64,000 bases of DNA, taken from the NCBI GenBank assembly GCA_020639075.1, contig JACKHI010000001.1:4464001-4528000 (forward strand), read 5' to 3'. The notes under the pieces are model-generated. The model did not search any database. It had not been told where the DNA came from and worked only from the letters and a program-made list of their open reading frames with translations. A program made the position numbers and the translations under genes. Below, in pieces: positions 17,393 through 25,966 of this stretch (position 1 is its first letter; each line of letters opens with the position of its first letter). The DNA comes from Phycisphaerales bacterium (GTDB lineage Bacteria > Planctomycetota > Phycisphaerae > UBA1845 > UTPLA1).

Positions 17393-20077
17393 ATGTCTAC
17401 ATCACGTACTTCGATGGCGCTTCTAGTTGCCATCGAACTGGTTGTCGCAATGCCGGCAACCGCTGTCACATTTGATGTCGCGGACGGAGACACAGACGGT
17501 CTGATCACCGCCATTCTCCAGTCCAACGGCAACATCTACGCCGACACAATCAACCTGGCTGCCGGCGGCACCTATACGCTGACGGCCGGCTACGTGAACG
17601 CCGGCGGTGCTTCCGGTCTGCCTTCCATCACCAGCGCTATTACGATCAATGGCAACGGGGCGCTGTTGCAGCGCGATCCGGCGGCCGCCTCGGATTTCCG
17701 CATGCTGCGTGTCAGCCTGTCCGGCAATCTGACGCTAAACGACTTGACGATCGCCAACGGCCAGTCCAACGGGAATGGCGGCGGCGCATTCTGGGTCGAT
17801 GGCGGACAGCTGACGATGTCGCGCTGTACGCTCGTGAACAATTCCGCCCTGAACGCGGACGGCGGCGCGATCAGCAGCAAGAACGGCCGGCTGACGCTGA
17901 CTAACTGCACGATGAGCGGTAACCATGCCGATCTGAACGGCGGCGCCGTGTACTGTCGCGACGTCGGCGGGCGCGTAACGCTCAGTGCCGTTACAGTCAG
18001 CGACAACAGCGCCGGCGGCGCCGGCGGCGGCCTATGTCTGGACAACAATTCAACGTTGAATATCAGCGACTCGATTCTCGCAAACAGCGCGAACGGCGAC
18101 TGCGCGATGTTGTCGGGTGTGCTAAACGATCTCGGCCATAATCTCGTTGAGGACGGGTCGTGTTTGGCGGATCCGACCAGCTTTGCCGCCGACCCAATGC
18201 TCGGACCCCTGCAGGACAATGGCGGCTCGACATTGACCCATGCGCTTCCGGCGAACAGTCCTGCCGTGGACGCGATCCCCGTGCCGGATTGCGCGGCGGC
18301 GACCGATCAGCGAGGCCATGCGCGACCGCGTGGCGCCGGCTGCGATATCGGCGCCTTCGAAGCGGATCCGCCGCCGGGAATCTCGATCGACAGCGTTGCG
18401 GGCGTCGAATCGTCCGGCGCGCTGCAGTTCAATCTCACGCTCTCGTTCGCGGCCGATGATGACGTCCTTGTGGATTACCAGACATTCGACGGCTCGGCCA
18501 CGCTCGCCGACTCGGATTACGAATCGTCAAGCGGAACGATCACATTCACGCCCGGATCGACGACGGCAATGCTGAGCGTTGCGGTGAACGACGACGCCCT
18601 GGAAGAGGCCGACGAGTCGCTCGGCGTCCGGCTGAGCAATCCCGCCGGCGCCGTTCTGGCGGTCGATACCGCCGTCGGCACGATTCTGAACGACGACGCG
18701 GCGCCGGCGCCCGAATGTCGGACGGGCGAAGTGTTTGATGCAGGCTTGGCCTGCAACGTGACGGTATCGCCCGACGACTTGCTCGCGAACAATCTACTTG
18801 TTGATGCACGCTGCGCACCAGTGACGCTGCAGCTGACTCCGGCGGGTCCGTTCGACGTCGGTACGCACAGCGTGACGCTGACGGCGACTGACGGCTGCGG
18901 TCAGGCGAATTCGTGCGACGCGACGTTCACGGTACAAGGCGGTCCCGTGCTTTCTCTCACATGCGGGACAAACTGGACGACGGCGGCAGACGCGGGACAG
19001 TGTCGGGCGACGGTCGGCGACGACTCGCACGATGCAGTCGCAACGTTGCCGTGTTCGCCGCTCGATGTACTCGTCGTCAATGATGTCACGGGCGGATCGA
19101 CGCTTGCAGGCGCTGAGTTTCCTATGGGCGTGAGTGTCGTCACGTGGACATTGTCCCTGGAGGAGGGCGATGTCGATTCCTGTGAGCAGACTGTCGAAGT
19201 GATGGACACGGAACCACCAGCATTCGACTGTCCAGAGGGGCCCGTTCTTGCGGCGAATCTAACGGATTCGTTGGCGCCCGATGTGCTGGACAACTGCGAC
19301 GTCGCGCCATTCGTCGAGTGCTCGCCCGCATTTCTGGGTGACGTCCCGCCCGCTGACGATGATGTCGAAGTGATCTGCGTCGCCACGGACGAATCGGGCA
19401 ACACGTCGACTTGTACCTACGTTCTGCGCCGATCGGTCGCATTTGACCTCGACACGGCATTCCTGGATCTGCGGAGTGCGGTTGATGAGTTGCGCGGCGG
19501 GGGGGCACTGAGTCCATTGGATGCGCGTGTGCTGAAGCGACTGCTCAACAAGTCGCAACGGCGCTTCCAGAGCGGTCACACGACGGCGGGATGCAACAAA
19601 CTGATGGCATTTAACGACAGGGTGAATTCACTGATCAATAGCGGGACGCTGACCGAGCCAAAGGCCGATCCACTGCGAGAGGGCGTCAAGCTGATATACA
19701 ACAATGTTTGCCTCGACCCCGGTGACAGTGATAACAGCGGCGGAGACGAGACAGATTCAGGCGACGTTGGAGGCGAAACGCCGTCCACCGGCGGCGAAGA
19801 CGGCAACACGGATTCCGGCGGCGGCAATGACAATGGCGGAGACGACGGAGCCGGCGAGATGCCGCCGGTTGTTCCCGACAAGCAATGTGGCACGACGGGC
19901 GTCACCGCGCTCGGCGTGCTGTCCCTCATGCTCGTACCGTTGCGTCCGTCGAGGCGCCGACGTCAGCTGGGACGGGTTTGCGGCAGTGAGATGAACTCGT
20001 ACGGCGGGCCCTGCGATACTATTCCGACTCGACCGCCTGCATCTCGGCACGCATCTTCTCGATGTACTCGTCAATGA
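17393..20077 (+). CDS. Large exported surface protein: beta-helix, Calx-beta, HYR-like and FIMAH-like domains, C-terminal sorting signal
   Basis: An 894-aa protein. ATG at 17393 (a GTG one codon earlier is in frame); GAGG lies 7 bp upstream. Signal peptide to about residue 24 (MPATA-VTF). Residues ~30-320 are a right-handed parallel beta-helix rich in 'NGGGAFW', 'NSALNADGG', 'MSGNHADLNGG' turns, the choice-of-anchor type. A Calx-beta domain follows (~330-440; 'DYQTFDGSAT', 'VRLSNPAGA'), then HYR-like Cys-rich segments (~450-680). A helical FIMAH-like stretch (~690-780), a Gly/Asp/Ser-rich linker and 'CGTTGVTALGVLSLMLVPL' plus Arg-rich end (RPSRRRR) form a tripartite anchor like Cys-type CTERM signals. 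The extra 30 residues after the Arg cluster are odd. The 3' end overlaps the convergent gene by 59 bp. Confidence 0.8.
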   Translation: MSTSRTSMALLVAIELVVAMPATAVTFDVADGDTDGLITAILQSNGNIYADTINLAAGGTYTLTAGYVNAGGASGLPSITSAITINGNGALLQRDPAAASDFRMLRVSLSGNLTLNDLTIANGQSNGNGGGAFWVDGGQLTMSRCTLVNNSALNADGGAISSKNGRLTLTNCTMSGNHADLNGGAVYCRDVGGRVTLSAVTVSDNSAGGAGGGLCLDNNSTLNISDSILANSANGDCAMLSGVLNDLGHNLVEDGSCLADPTSFAADPMLGPLQDNGGSTLTHALPANSPAVDAIPVPDCAAATDQRGHARPRGAGCDIGAFEADPPPGISIDSVAGVESSGALQFNLTLSFAADDDVLVDYQTFDGSATLADSDYESSSGTITFTPGSTTAMLSVAVNDDALEEADESLGVRLSNPAGAVLAVDTAVGTILNDDAAPAPECRTGEVFDAGLACNVTVSPDDLLANNLLVDARCAPVTLQLTPAGPFDVGTHSVTLTATDGCGQANSCDATFTVQGGPVLSLTCGTNWTTAADAGQCRATVGDDSHDAVATLPCSPLDVLVVNDVTGGSTLAGAEFPMGVSVVTWTLSLEEGDVDSCEQTVEVMDTEPPAFDCPEGPVLAANLTDSLAPDVLDNCDVAPFVECSPAFLGDVPPADDDVEVICVATDESGNTSTCTYVLRRSVAFDLDTAFLDLRSAVDELRGGGALSPLDARVLKRLLNKSQRRFQSGHTTAGCNKLMAFNDRVNSLINSGTLTEPKADPLREGVKLIYNNVCLDPGDSDNSGGDETDSGDVGGETPSTGGEDGNTDSGGGNDNGGDDGAGEMPPVVPDKQCGTTGVTALGVLSLMLVPLRPSRRRRQLGRVCGSEMNSYGGPCDTIPTRPPASRHASSRCTRQ

Positions 20078-21158
20078 TCGCCTTTCGGTAGTCGAGAATG
20101 TCCTGCGGCAGATCGTCCTCGCGGAGCAGGATGTCGAAGGCGTACGACTTGTCGGGGCCGGGGACCGTGATCTTGCCGACATAAGGCGATCGCAATGAGA
20201 TGGGCAGCGATGTGCTCGACCCGCGCTGAATGACGTCGGACAAGCTCACGTTGATGCCGCCGCGCTGGATGGAGTAGCGAATCCCCGTGTGCGCACTGAG
20301 CAGTTCGAAGCCCTGTCGGATCGAGTTGTTCCGAAGCGCCAGCGACGTGTGCCGCGCCGTTTCCGACGGCAGCTTCAGCATCATGCCCGGCTCGAAGTTG
20401 ATCGGCGTCTCCGCTCGGTTCGCCAGATCGAGAAGGATGTCTGCGAGCGGTTCATTCGTGTATTGCACTGTCACGCGGCGGGACATGTAGTTCGCCGTCT
20501 GCGCCTGCACTGTGCGAATCACGATATGATCTTCGTTAGGGAACCAGACCCAGCCGATTGCGGCGGCGGCGTCTTCAAGGACCATGGCGACCGTGCCGCC
20601 CGCGGACTTTGCCAGTTGCTCGTTCAGCAGGGCGGGGGCGTCGACCTTGCTCGTGATGCGATAGCGAATAACGAAGTCGTTGAGTGCCTCGGGCGTGTAT
20701 TCCGTCGAAATGCAGCGCTGAAGCGTCTTCAGGTCATTCCACGTCGCGCGGCGATTGATGCGTTTGAGCGGTTCGCTGGCCGTGACCAGGACAGCTTCCT
20801 CGCCGATCGTATATTCCAGGCCGAGTGGTTCGAGGATCTGCGGGAGCACGGTTCGCAATGACGCTGCGCGGACATTGATCCCCTTGAGCTTCGTGTTCTT
20901 GCCCCAGGGCAGCAGATCGAGCGCGGCCGGATCGGCGTCGATCGTGACGCCGGCGGCGCGGCCGATTTCGGTCAAGGCGTCGGCGACCGGCAATTCGCTG
21001 GTCTGGAACGAGTCGATGACCTGATCGAGCGCTTGCGAGATGGCGGCGCTATTGTCATCCGCGATGACTCCCGATGCGGCGAAGTTCGTGATGACGAGCG
21101 TGAATGCGAGAGAGATTGCGAGGGTTCGCACGGAATTTCCGATGTGGAAGCCGGGCAT
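20019..21158 (-). CDS. Exported STN-domain protein, third gene of a sigma/anti-sigma operon
   Basis: A 379-aa exported protein. ATG at 21158 is preceded by AAAGGA. Residues 1-33 form a signal peptide ending near VIA-DDN. Residues ~55-115 ('LPVADALTEIGRAAGVTIDAD', 'LKGINVRAASLRTVLPQILEPLGLEY') match the secretin/TonB short N-terminal (STN) fold; a second similar unit is at ~225-295 ('VQYTNEPLADILLDLANRAETPINF', 'LRNNSIRQGFELLSAHTGIRY'). No secretin barrel or TonB-receptor barrel follows. It is 143 bp downstream of the anti-sigma gene on the same strand and is likely part of the same regulated unit, perhaps as a periplasmic sensor or an output. Function is not known. Confidence 0.7.
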   Translation of the reverse strand: MPGFHIGNSVRTLAISLAFTLVITNFAASGVIADDNSAAISQALDQVIDSFQTSELPVADALTEIGRAAGVTIDADPAALDLLPWGKNTKLKGINVRAASLRTVLPQILEPLGLEYTIGEEAVLVTASEPLKRINRRATWNDLKTLQRCISTEYTPEALNDFVIRYRITSKVDAPALLNEQLAKSAGGTVAMVLEDAAAAIGWVWFPNEDHIVIRTVQAQTANYMSRRVTVQYTNEPLADILLDLANRAETPINFEPGMMLKLPSETARHTSLALRNNSIRQGFELLSAHTGIRYSIQRGGINVSLSDVIQRGSSTSLPISLRSPYVGKITVPGPDKSYAFDILLREDDLPQDILDYRKAIIDEYIEKMRAEMQAVESE

Positions 21159-21301
21159 CGTTGAAGTCCTTTCGTGCCGAATTGTGACGCCGCTGGTTGC
21201 GATCCAGCCGTGCGATATCTGCTCCGTCGAAAATCAAATAGAACGCAGACCGCCTTTCGACGGCCTGCGTTAGAAATCACTTTTTCGATCGACGCCGCTG
21301 C

Positions 21302-22012
21302 CTAGTAGTAGTAGGTGTCGACATCGATGACCGTCGCCGACTCCTCCGTCGGCCAGCTGCCGTTGACGATCACTGTTCCGCCCGCCATGACTGTCGGATC
21401 CTGCGGCGAGTCATCCGCCGGCGTCTCGTCGAACGACACGGCGACGCTGCCCGTGGACGTCGGCGCCGCCAATTCCACTTCGACGAGGGCCACGGGTTCG
21501 TTCACGTGAATCGGTGAGACATTCGAGCCGCCGTTCTTCGCGGGAATGCCGAATGGGCCCCATACGAAGACGGCGATCAGCGCGGCTGCCGCAAGCGGCG
21601 CCCACTTGAAGATCGCGGGCCACTTGATCGTGCGTTCGCGTTCCAATTGGGCGGCTTCATCGCGCACGGCCGTCGCGACGCGCGTGTGGAACGCGCTCCA
21701 ATCGACCGGCGGCAAGGGGCGGCTGAGCGTCTCGATCAGGGCATTCGAATCGTCGTCCATCGCAACGGCTGCGTCGGCTTCCGCGCGGATTTCGGCCGTG
21801 ATGTCGCCGGACAGGCTTTCCCAGTCCACGTCGTTCGGCAGCATCGCGAATCGCGCCAGCAGGGCGTCGAGCCGCACGTAGGCGGCGCGTTGTCGCGCCA
21901 GGCCTGGATCAGCCGCGATCGCTCGATCGACGATGACGCGTTCCTCGCGGGTCAGCGGATCGGCGTCGCCGCGGCTGATGAGTTCAAGGATGTCCAAGGG
22001 GTTTGTGTTCAT
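21302..22012 (-). CDS. Membrane-anchored anti-sigma factor-like protein
   Basis: A 236-aa protein. Its ATG overlaps the stop of the sigma gene (ATGA), so translation is coupled. Residues 1-130 are cytoplasmic and lack the Cys/His of zinc-type anti-sigma domains; instead there are two related helical units, 'NDVDWESLSGDITAEIRAE' and 'PPVDWSAFHTRVATAVRDE'. One transmembrane segment lies at ~136-156 (KWAPLAAAALIAVFVWG). The C-terminal ~80 residues would be periplasmic and end in YYY. Position next to an ECF sigma gene and topology argue for an anti-sigma factor that holds the sigma factor at the membrane; sequence alone would not prove it. Confidence 0.75.
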   Translation of the reverse strand: MNTNPLDILELISRGDADPLTREERVIVDRAIAADPGLARQRAAYVRLDALLARFAMLPNDVDWESLSGDITAEIRAEADAAVAMDDDSNALIETLSRPLPPVDWSAFHTRVATAVRDEAAQLERERTIKWPAIFKWAPLAAAALIAVFVWGPFGIPAKNGGSNVSPIHVNEPVALVEVELAAPTSTGSVAVSFDETPADDSPQDPTVMAGGTVIVNGSWPTEESATVIDVDTYYY

Positions 22013-22626
22013 TCTTCTATCAAATGTGCGAGTGCTTGTTTCAGCGACTTACGCGCCTGGAAAACGTTCCATTTCACCATTTCGACGCTGCATTCCATGA
22101 TCTCTGCGACGTCCTTCTGGGGCATTTTCTCGATCGCGAACAGGACCAACGCCATGCGTTGCTTTTCGGGCAGGCTGTCCATCGCCTCGCGTATCGCCGT
22201 TTCGGCCTCGCTCGTCTCCATTGCCGAACTTGGCGAGTCTCCATCCGATCGGCCGGCCGAGGCGATGGCCTCCGGGACGCCCGTATCGCCCTCGCTCGTG
22301 GCGAGCGACAAGTGCGGCTTGCGATCCCGTCGATGGTTCAGCGACAGGTTGGACACGATTCGCATCAGCCACGATCCAAACAACTCCTGATCCTTCAACG
22401 TCGATAACGACCTGAAGGACTTGACGAATGCCCGCTGGCAGACGTCCTGGGCGTCCTGGATATTCCCGAGCAGGCGATACGAAACGCTGACCGCTCGGCG
22501 CTGGTATCGTTCGATCAACTTGTCGAACGCGTCCAGGCGTCCATCGAGCGTCGCGGCGACATCGGCGGCATCCTGCTGACGCTCCTGCGCCCGTGCCTCG
22601 TCCGAGATGTGATTCGCCTTGCTCAT
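22009..22626 (-). CDS. ECF-family RNA polymerase sigma factor
   Basis: A 205-aa sigma70-family protein, taken from the ATG at 22626; the frame extends to 22710 but the added residues are unlike the family. Region 2: 'DAFDKLIERYQRRAVSVSYRLL', 'DAQDVCQRAFVKSFRSL', 'FGSWLMRIVSNLSLNHRR'. Region 4: 'DSLPEKQRMALVLFAIEKMPQKDVAEIM', 'VEMVKWNVFQARKSLK', a helix-turn-helix for the -35 element. There is no region 1.1 or 3, as usual in ECF factors. It leads an operon with the anti-sigma gene (4-bp overlap) and the STN gene. A hairpin lies 9 bp upstream of the start codon and may sequester the ribosome site. Confidence 0.9.
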   Translation of the reverse strand: MSKANHISDEARAQERQQDAADVAATLDGRLDAFDKLIERYQRRAVSVSYRLLGNIQDAQDVCQRAFVKSFRSLSTLKDQELFGSWLMRIVSNLSLNHRRDRKPHLSLATSEGDTGVPEAIASAGRSDGDSPSSAMETSEAETAIREAMDSLPEKQRMALVLFAIEKMPQKDVAEIMECSVEMVKWNVFQARKSLKQALAHLIEE

Positions 22627-22634
22627 GAATAAAG

Positions 22635-22655
22635 ACCCGCCACGCTGCGGCGGGT
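22635..22655 (-). promoter_or_regulatory. Hairpin in the leader of the sigma gene
   Basis: ACCCGCC / GGCGGGT (7 bp, 7-base loop) ends 9 bp before the ATG at 22626 and is followed on the minus strand by CTTTATTC. It covers the expected Shine-Dalgarno position. It may control translation or act as a weak attenuator; it could also be a chance palindrome. Confidence 0.3.
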
Positions 22656-22790
22656 TAGCGTAACATGGGGGAATTCCAATTGCCTCGTCCATGTGGACGA
22701 CGACCGGCACTGTCCGATATTGTCCACTCCGTGGGTGATTGACCTAACATTTTCGCCACCACGGCTTTAGCCGACGATACGATGCCCGCG

Positions 22791-22819
22791 GTCGGCCCGC
22801 AACCACTGGTCGGGCCGAC
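22791..22819. repeat. Inverted repeat upstream of the glycosylasparaginase gene
   Basis: GTCGGCCCG (22791-22799) and CGGGCCGAC (22811-22819) form a perfect 9-bp stem with an 11-base loop. No T-run follows, so it is not a standard terminator. Confidence 0.5.
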
Positions 22820-22869
22820 GGCTTCAATGAAATTATCCCCCGGAAACGCCCCTGACTTGGGAGATCCCG

Positions 22870-23949
22870 ATGGCTGCCGAATCCAATGTCAATCGACGTA
22901 CGTTTATTCAAGTTTCAACGGCGGCCGTCGCGGGCGGTCTCGTTTCGCAGGATGTCCTTGCGGGCCCGGCGGCCGCTTCTGAGCGTGCGAGCGCCGGGCG
23001 TCGCCCCGTCGTAATATCGAGCGCCAACGGTCTCGCAGCCGTCGCCGAGGCGATGCGCCAGCTCAATTCCGGGGCCGACCCGCTTGATGCCGTGATTGAG
23101 GGCGTCGTCAAAGTCGAGGACGATCCGAACGACACTTCTGTAGGCCTGGGCGGGCTGCCGAACGAGGACGGCGTCGTCGAACTCGACGCCTCTTGCATGC
23201 ACGGCCCCACACACAAGGCGGGCGGCGTGGCGGCGCTGCGCAATATTCGAAATCCATCGAAAGTCGCCAGGCTGGTCATGCAGCGAACGGATCATGTTCT
23301 GATCGTCGGCGAAGGCGCGCTGCGGTTCGCTAAGGCCCATGGATTCATGGAAGAGAATCTGCTGACGGACGCGAGTCGTGAGATTTGGCTTCGATGGAAG
23401 GAATCCCTGTCCAAAGACGACGACTGGCTCGAGCCGGGAGAATGGAACGGCGGCGGTAAAGGCGCAGCGAATCCGGCGGCGATACCGTTCACTTACGGCA
23501 CGATTAACTGCTGCGCCGTCGATGCAAAAGGGGATATCGCGGGCGTTACGACGACGAGCGGACTGTCCTACAAGATCCCGGGGCGCGTGGGCGATTCGCC
23601 GATCATTGGCGCGGGGTTGTATGTTGACAACAAAGTCGGCGCCGCCGGTTCGACGGGGCGCGGCGAGGCGAACCTCCAGAACTGCTCGTCGTTTCAGATC
23701 GTCGATGAAATGCGGCGCGGCAATTCGCCCGAGGAAGCGTGCCGGATCGTGCTGGAGCGTATCGTAGAACACACAGAGTCGCGCCTTCGAAAGAAGAACG
23801 GCCGGCCGGACTACGATCTCAAGTTCTACGCCGTTTCCAAAACAGGCGAGTACGCGGCGGCGTCGCTCTGGAGCGGGGCGAAGTTTGCCGTCCACGACGG
23901 AGCGCAGGCAAAACTGGAAGACATGCATTATCTGTACAAGGCTGAATAG
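22870..23949 (+). CDS. Tat-exported N4-(beta-N-acetylglucosaminyl)-L-asparaginase (Ntn-hydrolase)
   Basis: A 359-aa protein. ATG at 22870 with GGGAG upstream. 'NRRTFIQVSTAAVAGGLV' (8-25) is a twin-arginine signal, cut near VLAGPAAA. The mature part follows glycosylasparaginases: 'DPLDAVIEGV', 'DPNDTSVGLGGLPNEDGVVELDA' (split after 20), 'GAVAALRNIRNPSKVARLVM'-like, and 'TYGTINCCAVD', where Thr211 is the expected autocleavage nucleophile; 'GRVGDSPIIGAGLYVDN' and 'AAGSTGRGEA' complete the active site. The family matures by self-cleavage before Thr and cleaves the GlcNAc-Asn bond of N-glycans or similar aspartyl amides. It is divergent from the sigma operon with 243 bp between. The insert around 175-205 (Trp/Glu/Gly-rich) is at the usual cleavage-loop position. 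Confidence 0.9.
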   Translation: MAAESNVNRRTFIQVSTAAVAGGLVSQDVLAGPAAASERASAGRRPVVISSANGLAAVAEAMRQLNSGADPLDAVIEGVVKVEDDPNDTSVGLGGLPNEDGVVELDASCMHGPTHKAGGVAALRNIRNPSKVARLVMQRTDHVLIVGEGALRFAKAHGFMEENLLTDASREIWLRWKESLSKDDDWLEPGEWNGGGKGAANPAAIPFTYGTINCCAVDAKGDIAGVTTTSGLSYKIPGRVGDSPIIGAGLYVDNKVGAAGSTGRGEANLQNCSSFQIVDEMRRGNSPEEACRIVLERIVEHTESRLRKKNGRPDYDLKFYAVSKTGEYAAASLWSGAKFAVHDGAQAKLEDMHYLYKAE

Positions 23950-24005
23950 AAAGCGTCGCGGAGTCGCGTCGGATTTGATTCGGCGGGTTGCGCCGAATCT
24001 CACGT

Positions 24006-25697
24006 CTATCGTCGTGGGTCGATGTTCGGGTCGGAGAGTTCGCGGGCCAGGCGTTCGAACGTCGCCTCGAGTTTCATGAAGGCATCGACGACGTCGGGGT
24101 CGAAGTGCGTCCCCGTTTCCTTTTCGATGATTTCGACAGCCTTCCGATGTGACATGCCGCGCTTGTAAACGCGTTCCGTTCTCAATGCGTCGTAAACGTC
24201 CGCCAGTGCGAGAATCCGCGCCGCCAGCGGAATGTCTTGGCCGCTGAGCCCGTTTGGGTATCCGGTCCCGTCGAACCATTCGTGATGCGAGGCCGAGATC
24301 TGTTCGGCCATCTTGAGAAAACCCGAGTCCGGCGCCCGATCGAGCAATGAACGAATCGTCTCCGCGCCGACGTTTGCGTGCGTGCGCATCACGTTCATTT
24401 CCGTGTCCGTCAGCCGACCCGGTTTCAGAAGGATTGCGTCGGGAATCGCGACTTTCCCGATGTCATGCAGCGGCGCCGCGCGTTGCAGGTTCCACATGAA
24501 ATCGTCGTCGATTTCGCTCGCATACCGAGGCGTTTTGCGCAGTGCCTCGGCGAGCTTCATCGAGAAGATCGTCACGCGATCGAGATGCTTGCCGGTATCG
24601 TCATCGCGATGCTCGGCGAGCTTCGCCAATGCGATGACGATGGAATCCCGCGCTTCGTCGCGCGCTTTGCGCGTCCGGACGTTCTGAATCGCCGACGCCG
24701 TACAGTTCGTCAGGAGGTTCATGAAGCCCAGTTCGTTCGAGGAGAACGGGCGTTCATGGAACCGATCCGTCAGGTTGAGTACGCCGATGACGCGTTCCGA
24801 GGCGCAGAGCGGCGTACACATCATCGGAAGGCCGCTGAAGACGCGAAGGTCCCGTTCGTCCAGGTACTTCGCGGCGTCCTGCTGACAGTTCAACACGATC
24901 GTCTCGCCTGTCATGAAGACGCGACCGGCGATGGACTCGCCGATCCCGAGCCGGACGTTTTTGCGGACCCGCTCGTCGATGCCCAGTCCCGCCGCGATGA
25001 AAAGCTCCGTCCGGTCCGCATTCGGCAGCATGACGGAGATTCGTCGGCAGAATGTCATCTCGGACGCCGTCGAAATCGTCTTGGCCAGGATCGTGTCGAG
25101 CTTTTCCGTGCGGGCAAGCAACGCACTCAGATCCAGGAGCAGGCTGAGGATCCGCGTCTGCTCGCCCAAAACGCTGCGCTCGTCCTGAAGTTCCCGCCAG
25201 ATTCGATGAAGCCGCGAGAGAGATTTCACGCGCAAGTCGAACTCTTCCGAATCGAGCGGCTTGGCGAGGACCGTATCGGCGCCGGCCGCCAGCCCGCGCT
25301 TGATCGTCTCGGACTGATCATTCTCGCTGAACATGACGATCGGAATGAGCTCCGTCGCCGGTCTTGTCCGCAGCTGATCGATGACATTGCGATTGTCGGG
25401 GCCGCAAAGGGCGCCGTCCAGGATGATGAAATCCGGATTGACGATCTCGCATCGATCGAGCCCGTCGGTTGCGGACACGGACAGGTGGACGCGCCAGCCT
25501 TGGCGATCAAGGATCTCCGCGCAAGTTTTTCGCGTGTCCTCGTCTGCGTCGATCACGAGCGCCACCGGCGGGCGATCCCAGCCGAGGAACTCCCCGCCTG
25601 AGTCGGTCGCTGCCGACATGGCTGGATTGGTCATGATCGTGGTCATTGCGCAGATTGCTCCAATGCGACTTCTCCCCACGGAAGACGTTGCTTTCAC
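24006..25697 (-). CDS. Response regulator with GAF and HD-GYP domains (c-di-GMP phosphodiesterase type)
   Basis: A 563-aa cytosolic protein. GTG at 25697 has GGAGG close upstream; ATGs at 25646 or 25634 are alternatives that would not touch the domains. Receiver domain ~45-160 with the phospho-acceptor region 'FIILDGA' (Asp 94) and 'VLAKPLD'. GAF domain ~185-340. HD-GYP domain ~350-545: His-Asp at 411-412 in 'LHDIGKVAIPD', then 'HHEWFDGTGYP' (471-481) with the GYP motif intact. HD-GYP proteins hydrolyse cyclic di-GMP. No sensor kinase is adjacent, so its input is unknown. The upstream region has an 11-bp direct repeat (25740 and 25785). Confidence 0.9.
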   Translation of the reverse strand: MKATSSVGRSRIGAICAMTTIMTNPAMSAATDSGGEFLGWDRPPVALVIDADEDTRKTCAEILDRQGWRVHLSVSATDGLDRCEIVNPDFIILDGALCGPDNRNVIDQLRTRPATELIPIVMFSENDQSETIKRGLAAGADTVLAKPLDSEEFDLRVKSLSRLHRIWRELQDERSVLGEQTRILSLLLDLSALLARTEKLDTILAKTISTASEMTFCRRISVMLPNADRTELFIAAGLGIDERVRKNVRLGIGESIAGRVFMTGETIVLNCQQDAAKYLDERDLRVFSGLPMMCTPLCASERVIGVLNLTDRFHERPFSSNELGFMNLLTNCTASAIQNVRTRKARDEARDSIVIALAKLAEHRDDDTGKHLDRVTIFSMKLAEALRKTPRYASEIDDDFMWNLQRAAPLHDIGKVAIPDAILLKPGRLTDTEMNVMRTHANVGAETIRSLLDRAPDSGFLKMAEQISASHHEWFDGTGYPNGLSGQDIPLAARILALADVYDALRTERVYKRGMSHRKAVEIIEKETGTHFDPDVVDAFMKLEATFERLARELSDPNIDPRR

Positions 25698-25739
25698 TCA
25701 ACCTCCATCGGGCCACGTCGGAATCTAAGTGAATAAACT

Positions 25740-25795
25740 GTTATTACGGTCGACTGATGGGTCGTTCCGCAAGGGCGATGTCGCGTTATTACGGT
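25740..25795. promoter_or_regulatory. Pair of 11-bp direct repeats upstream of the HD-GYP gene
   Basis: GTTATTACGGT occurs at 25740-25750 and 25785-25795, 45 bp apart (about four helical turns), 43-98 bp upstream of the HD-GYP start. This could be a pair of regulator sites. No known motif is recognised. Confidence 0.3.
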
Positions 25796-25966
25796 ACGGA
25801 TCGATGTGAATCAGCTGCCTTCGGCGCGTCGGAGGGCCCATGTTATCGGGGGGACGCGAGGATCAACGGGATTCAAGACAATCGTCTGTCTTCCGATGCG
25901 TTCTGCCAGGGTCCGCATATGGGAGCGGCGTCTGTTTCGGTTTCAGACGGGCATGACAGCCGGCAT

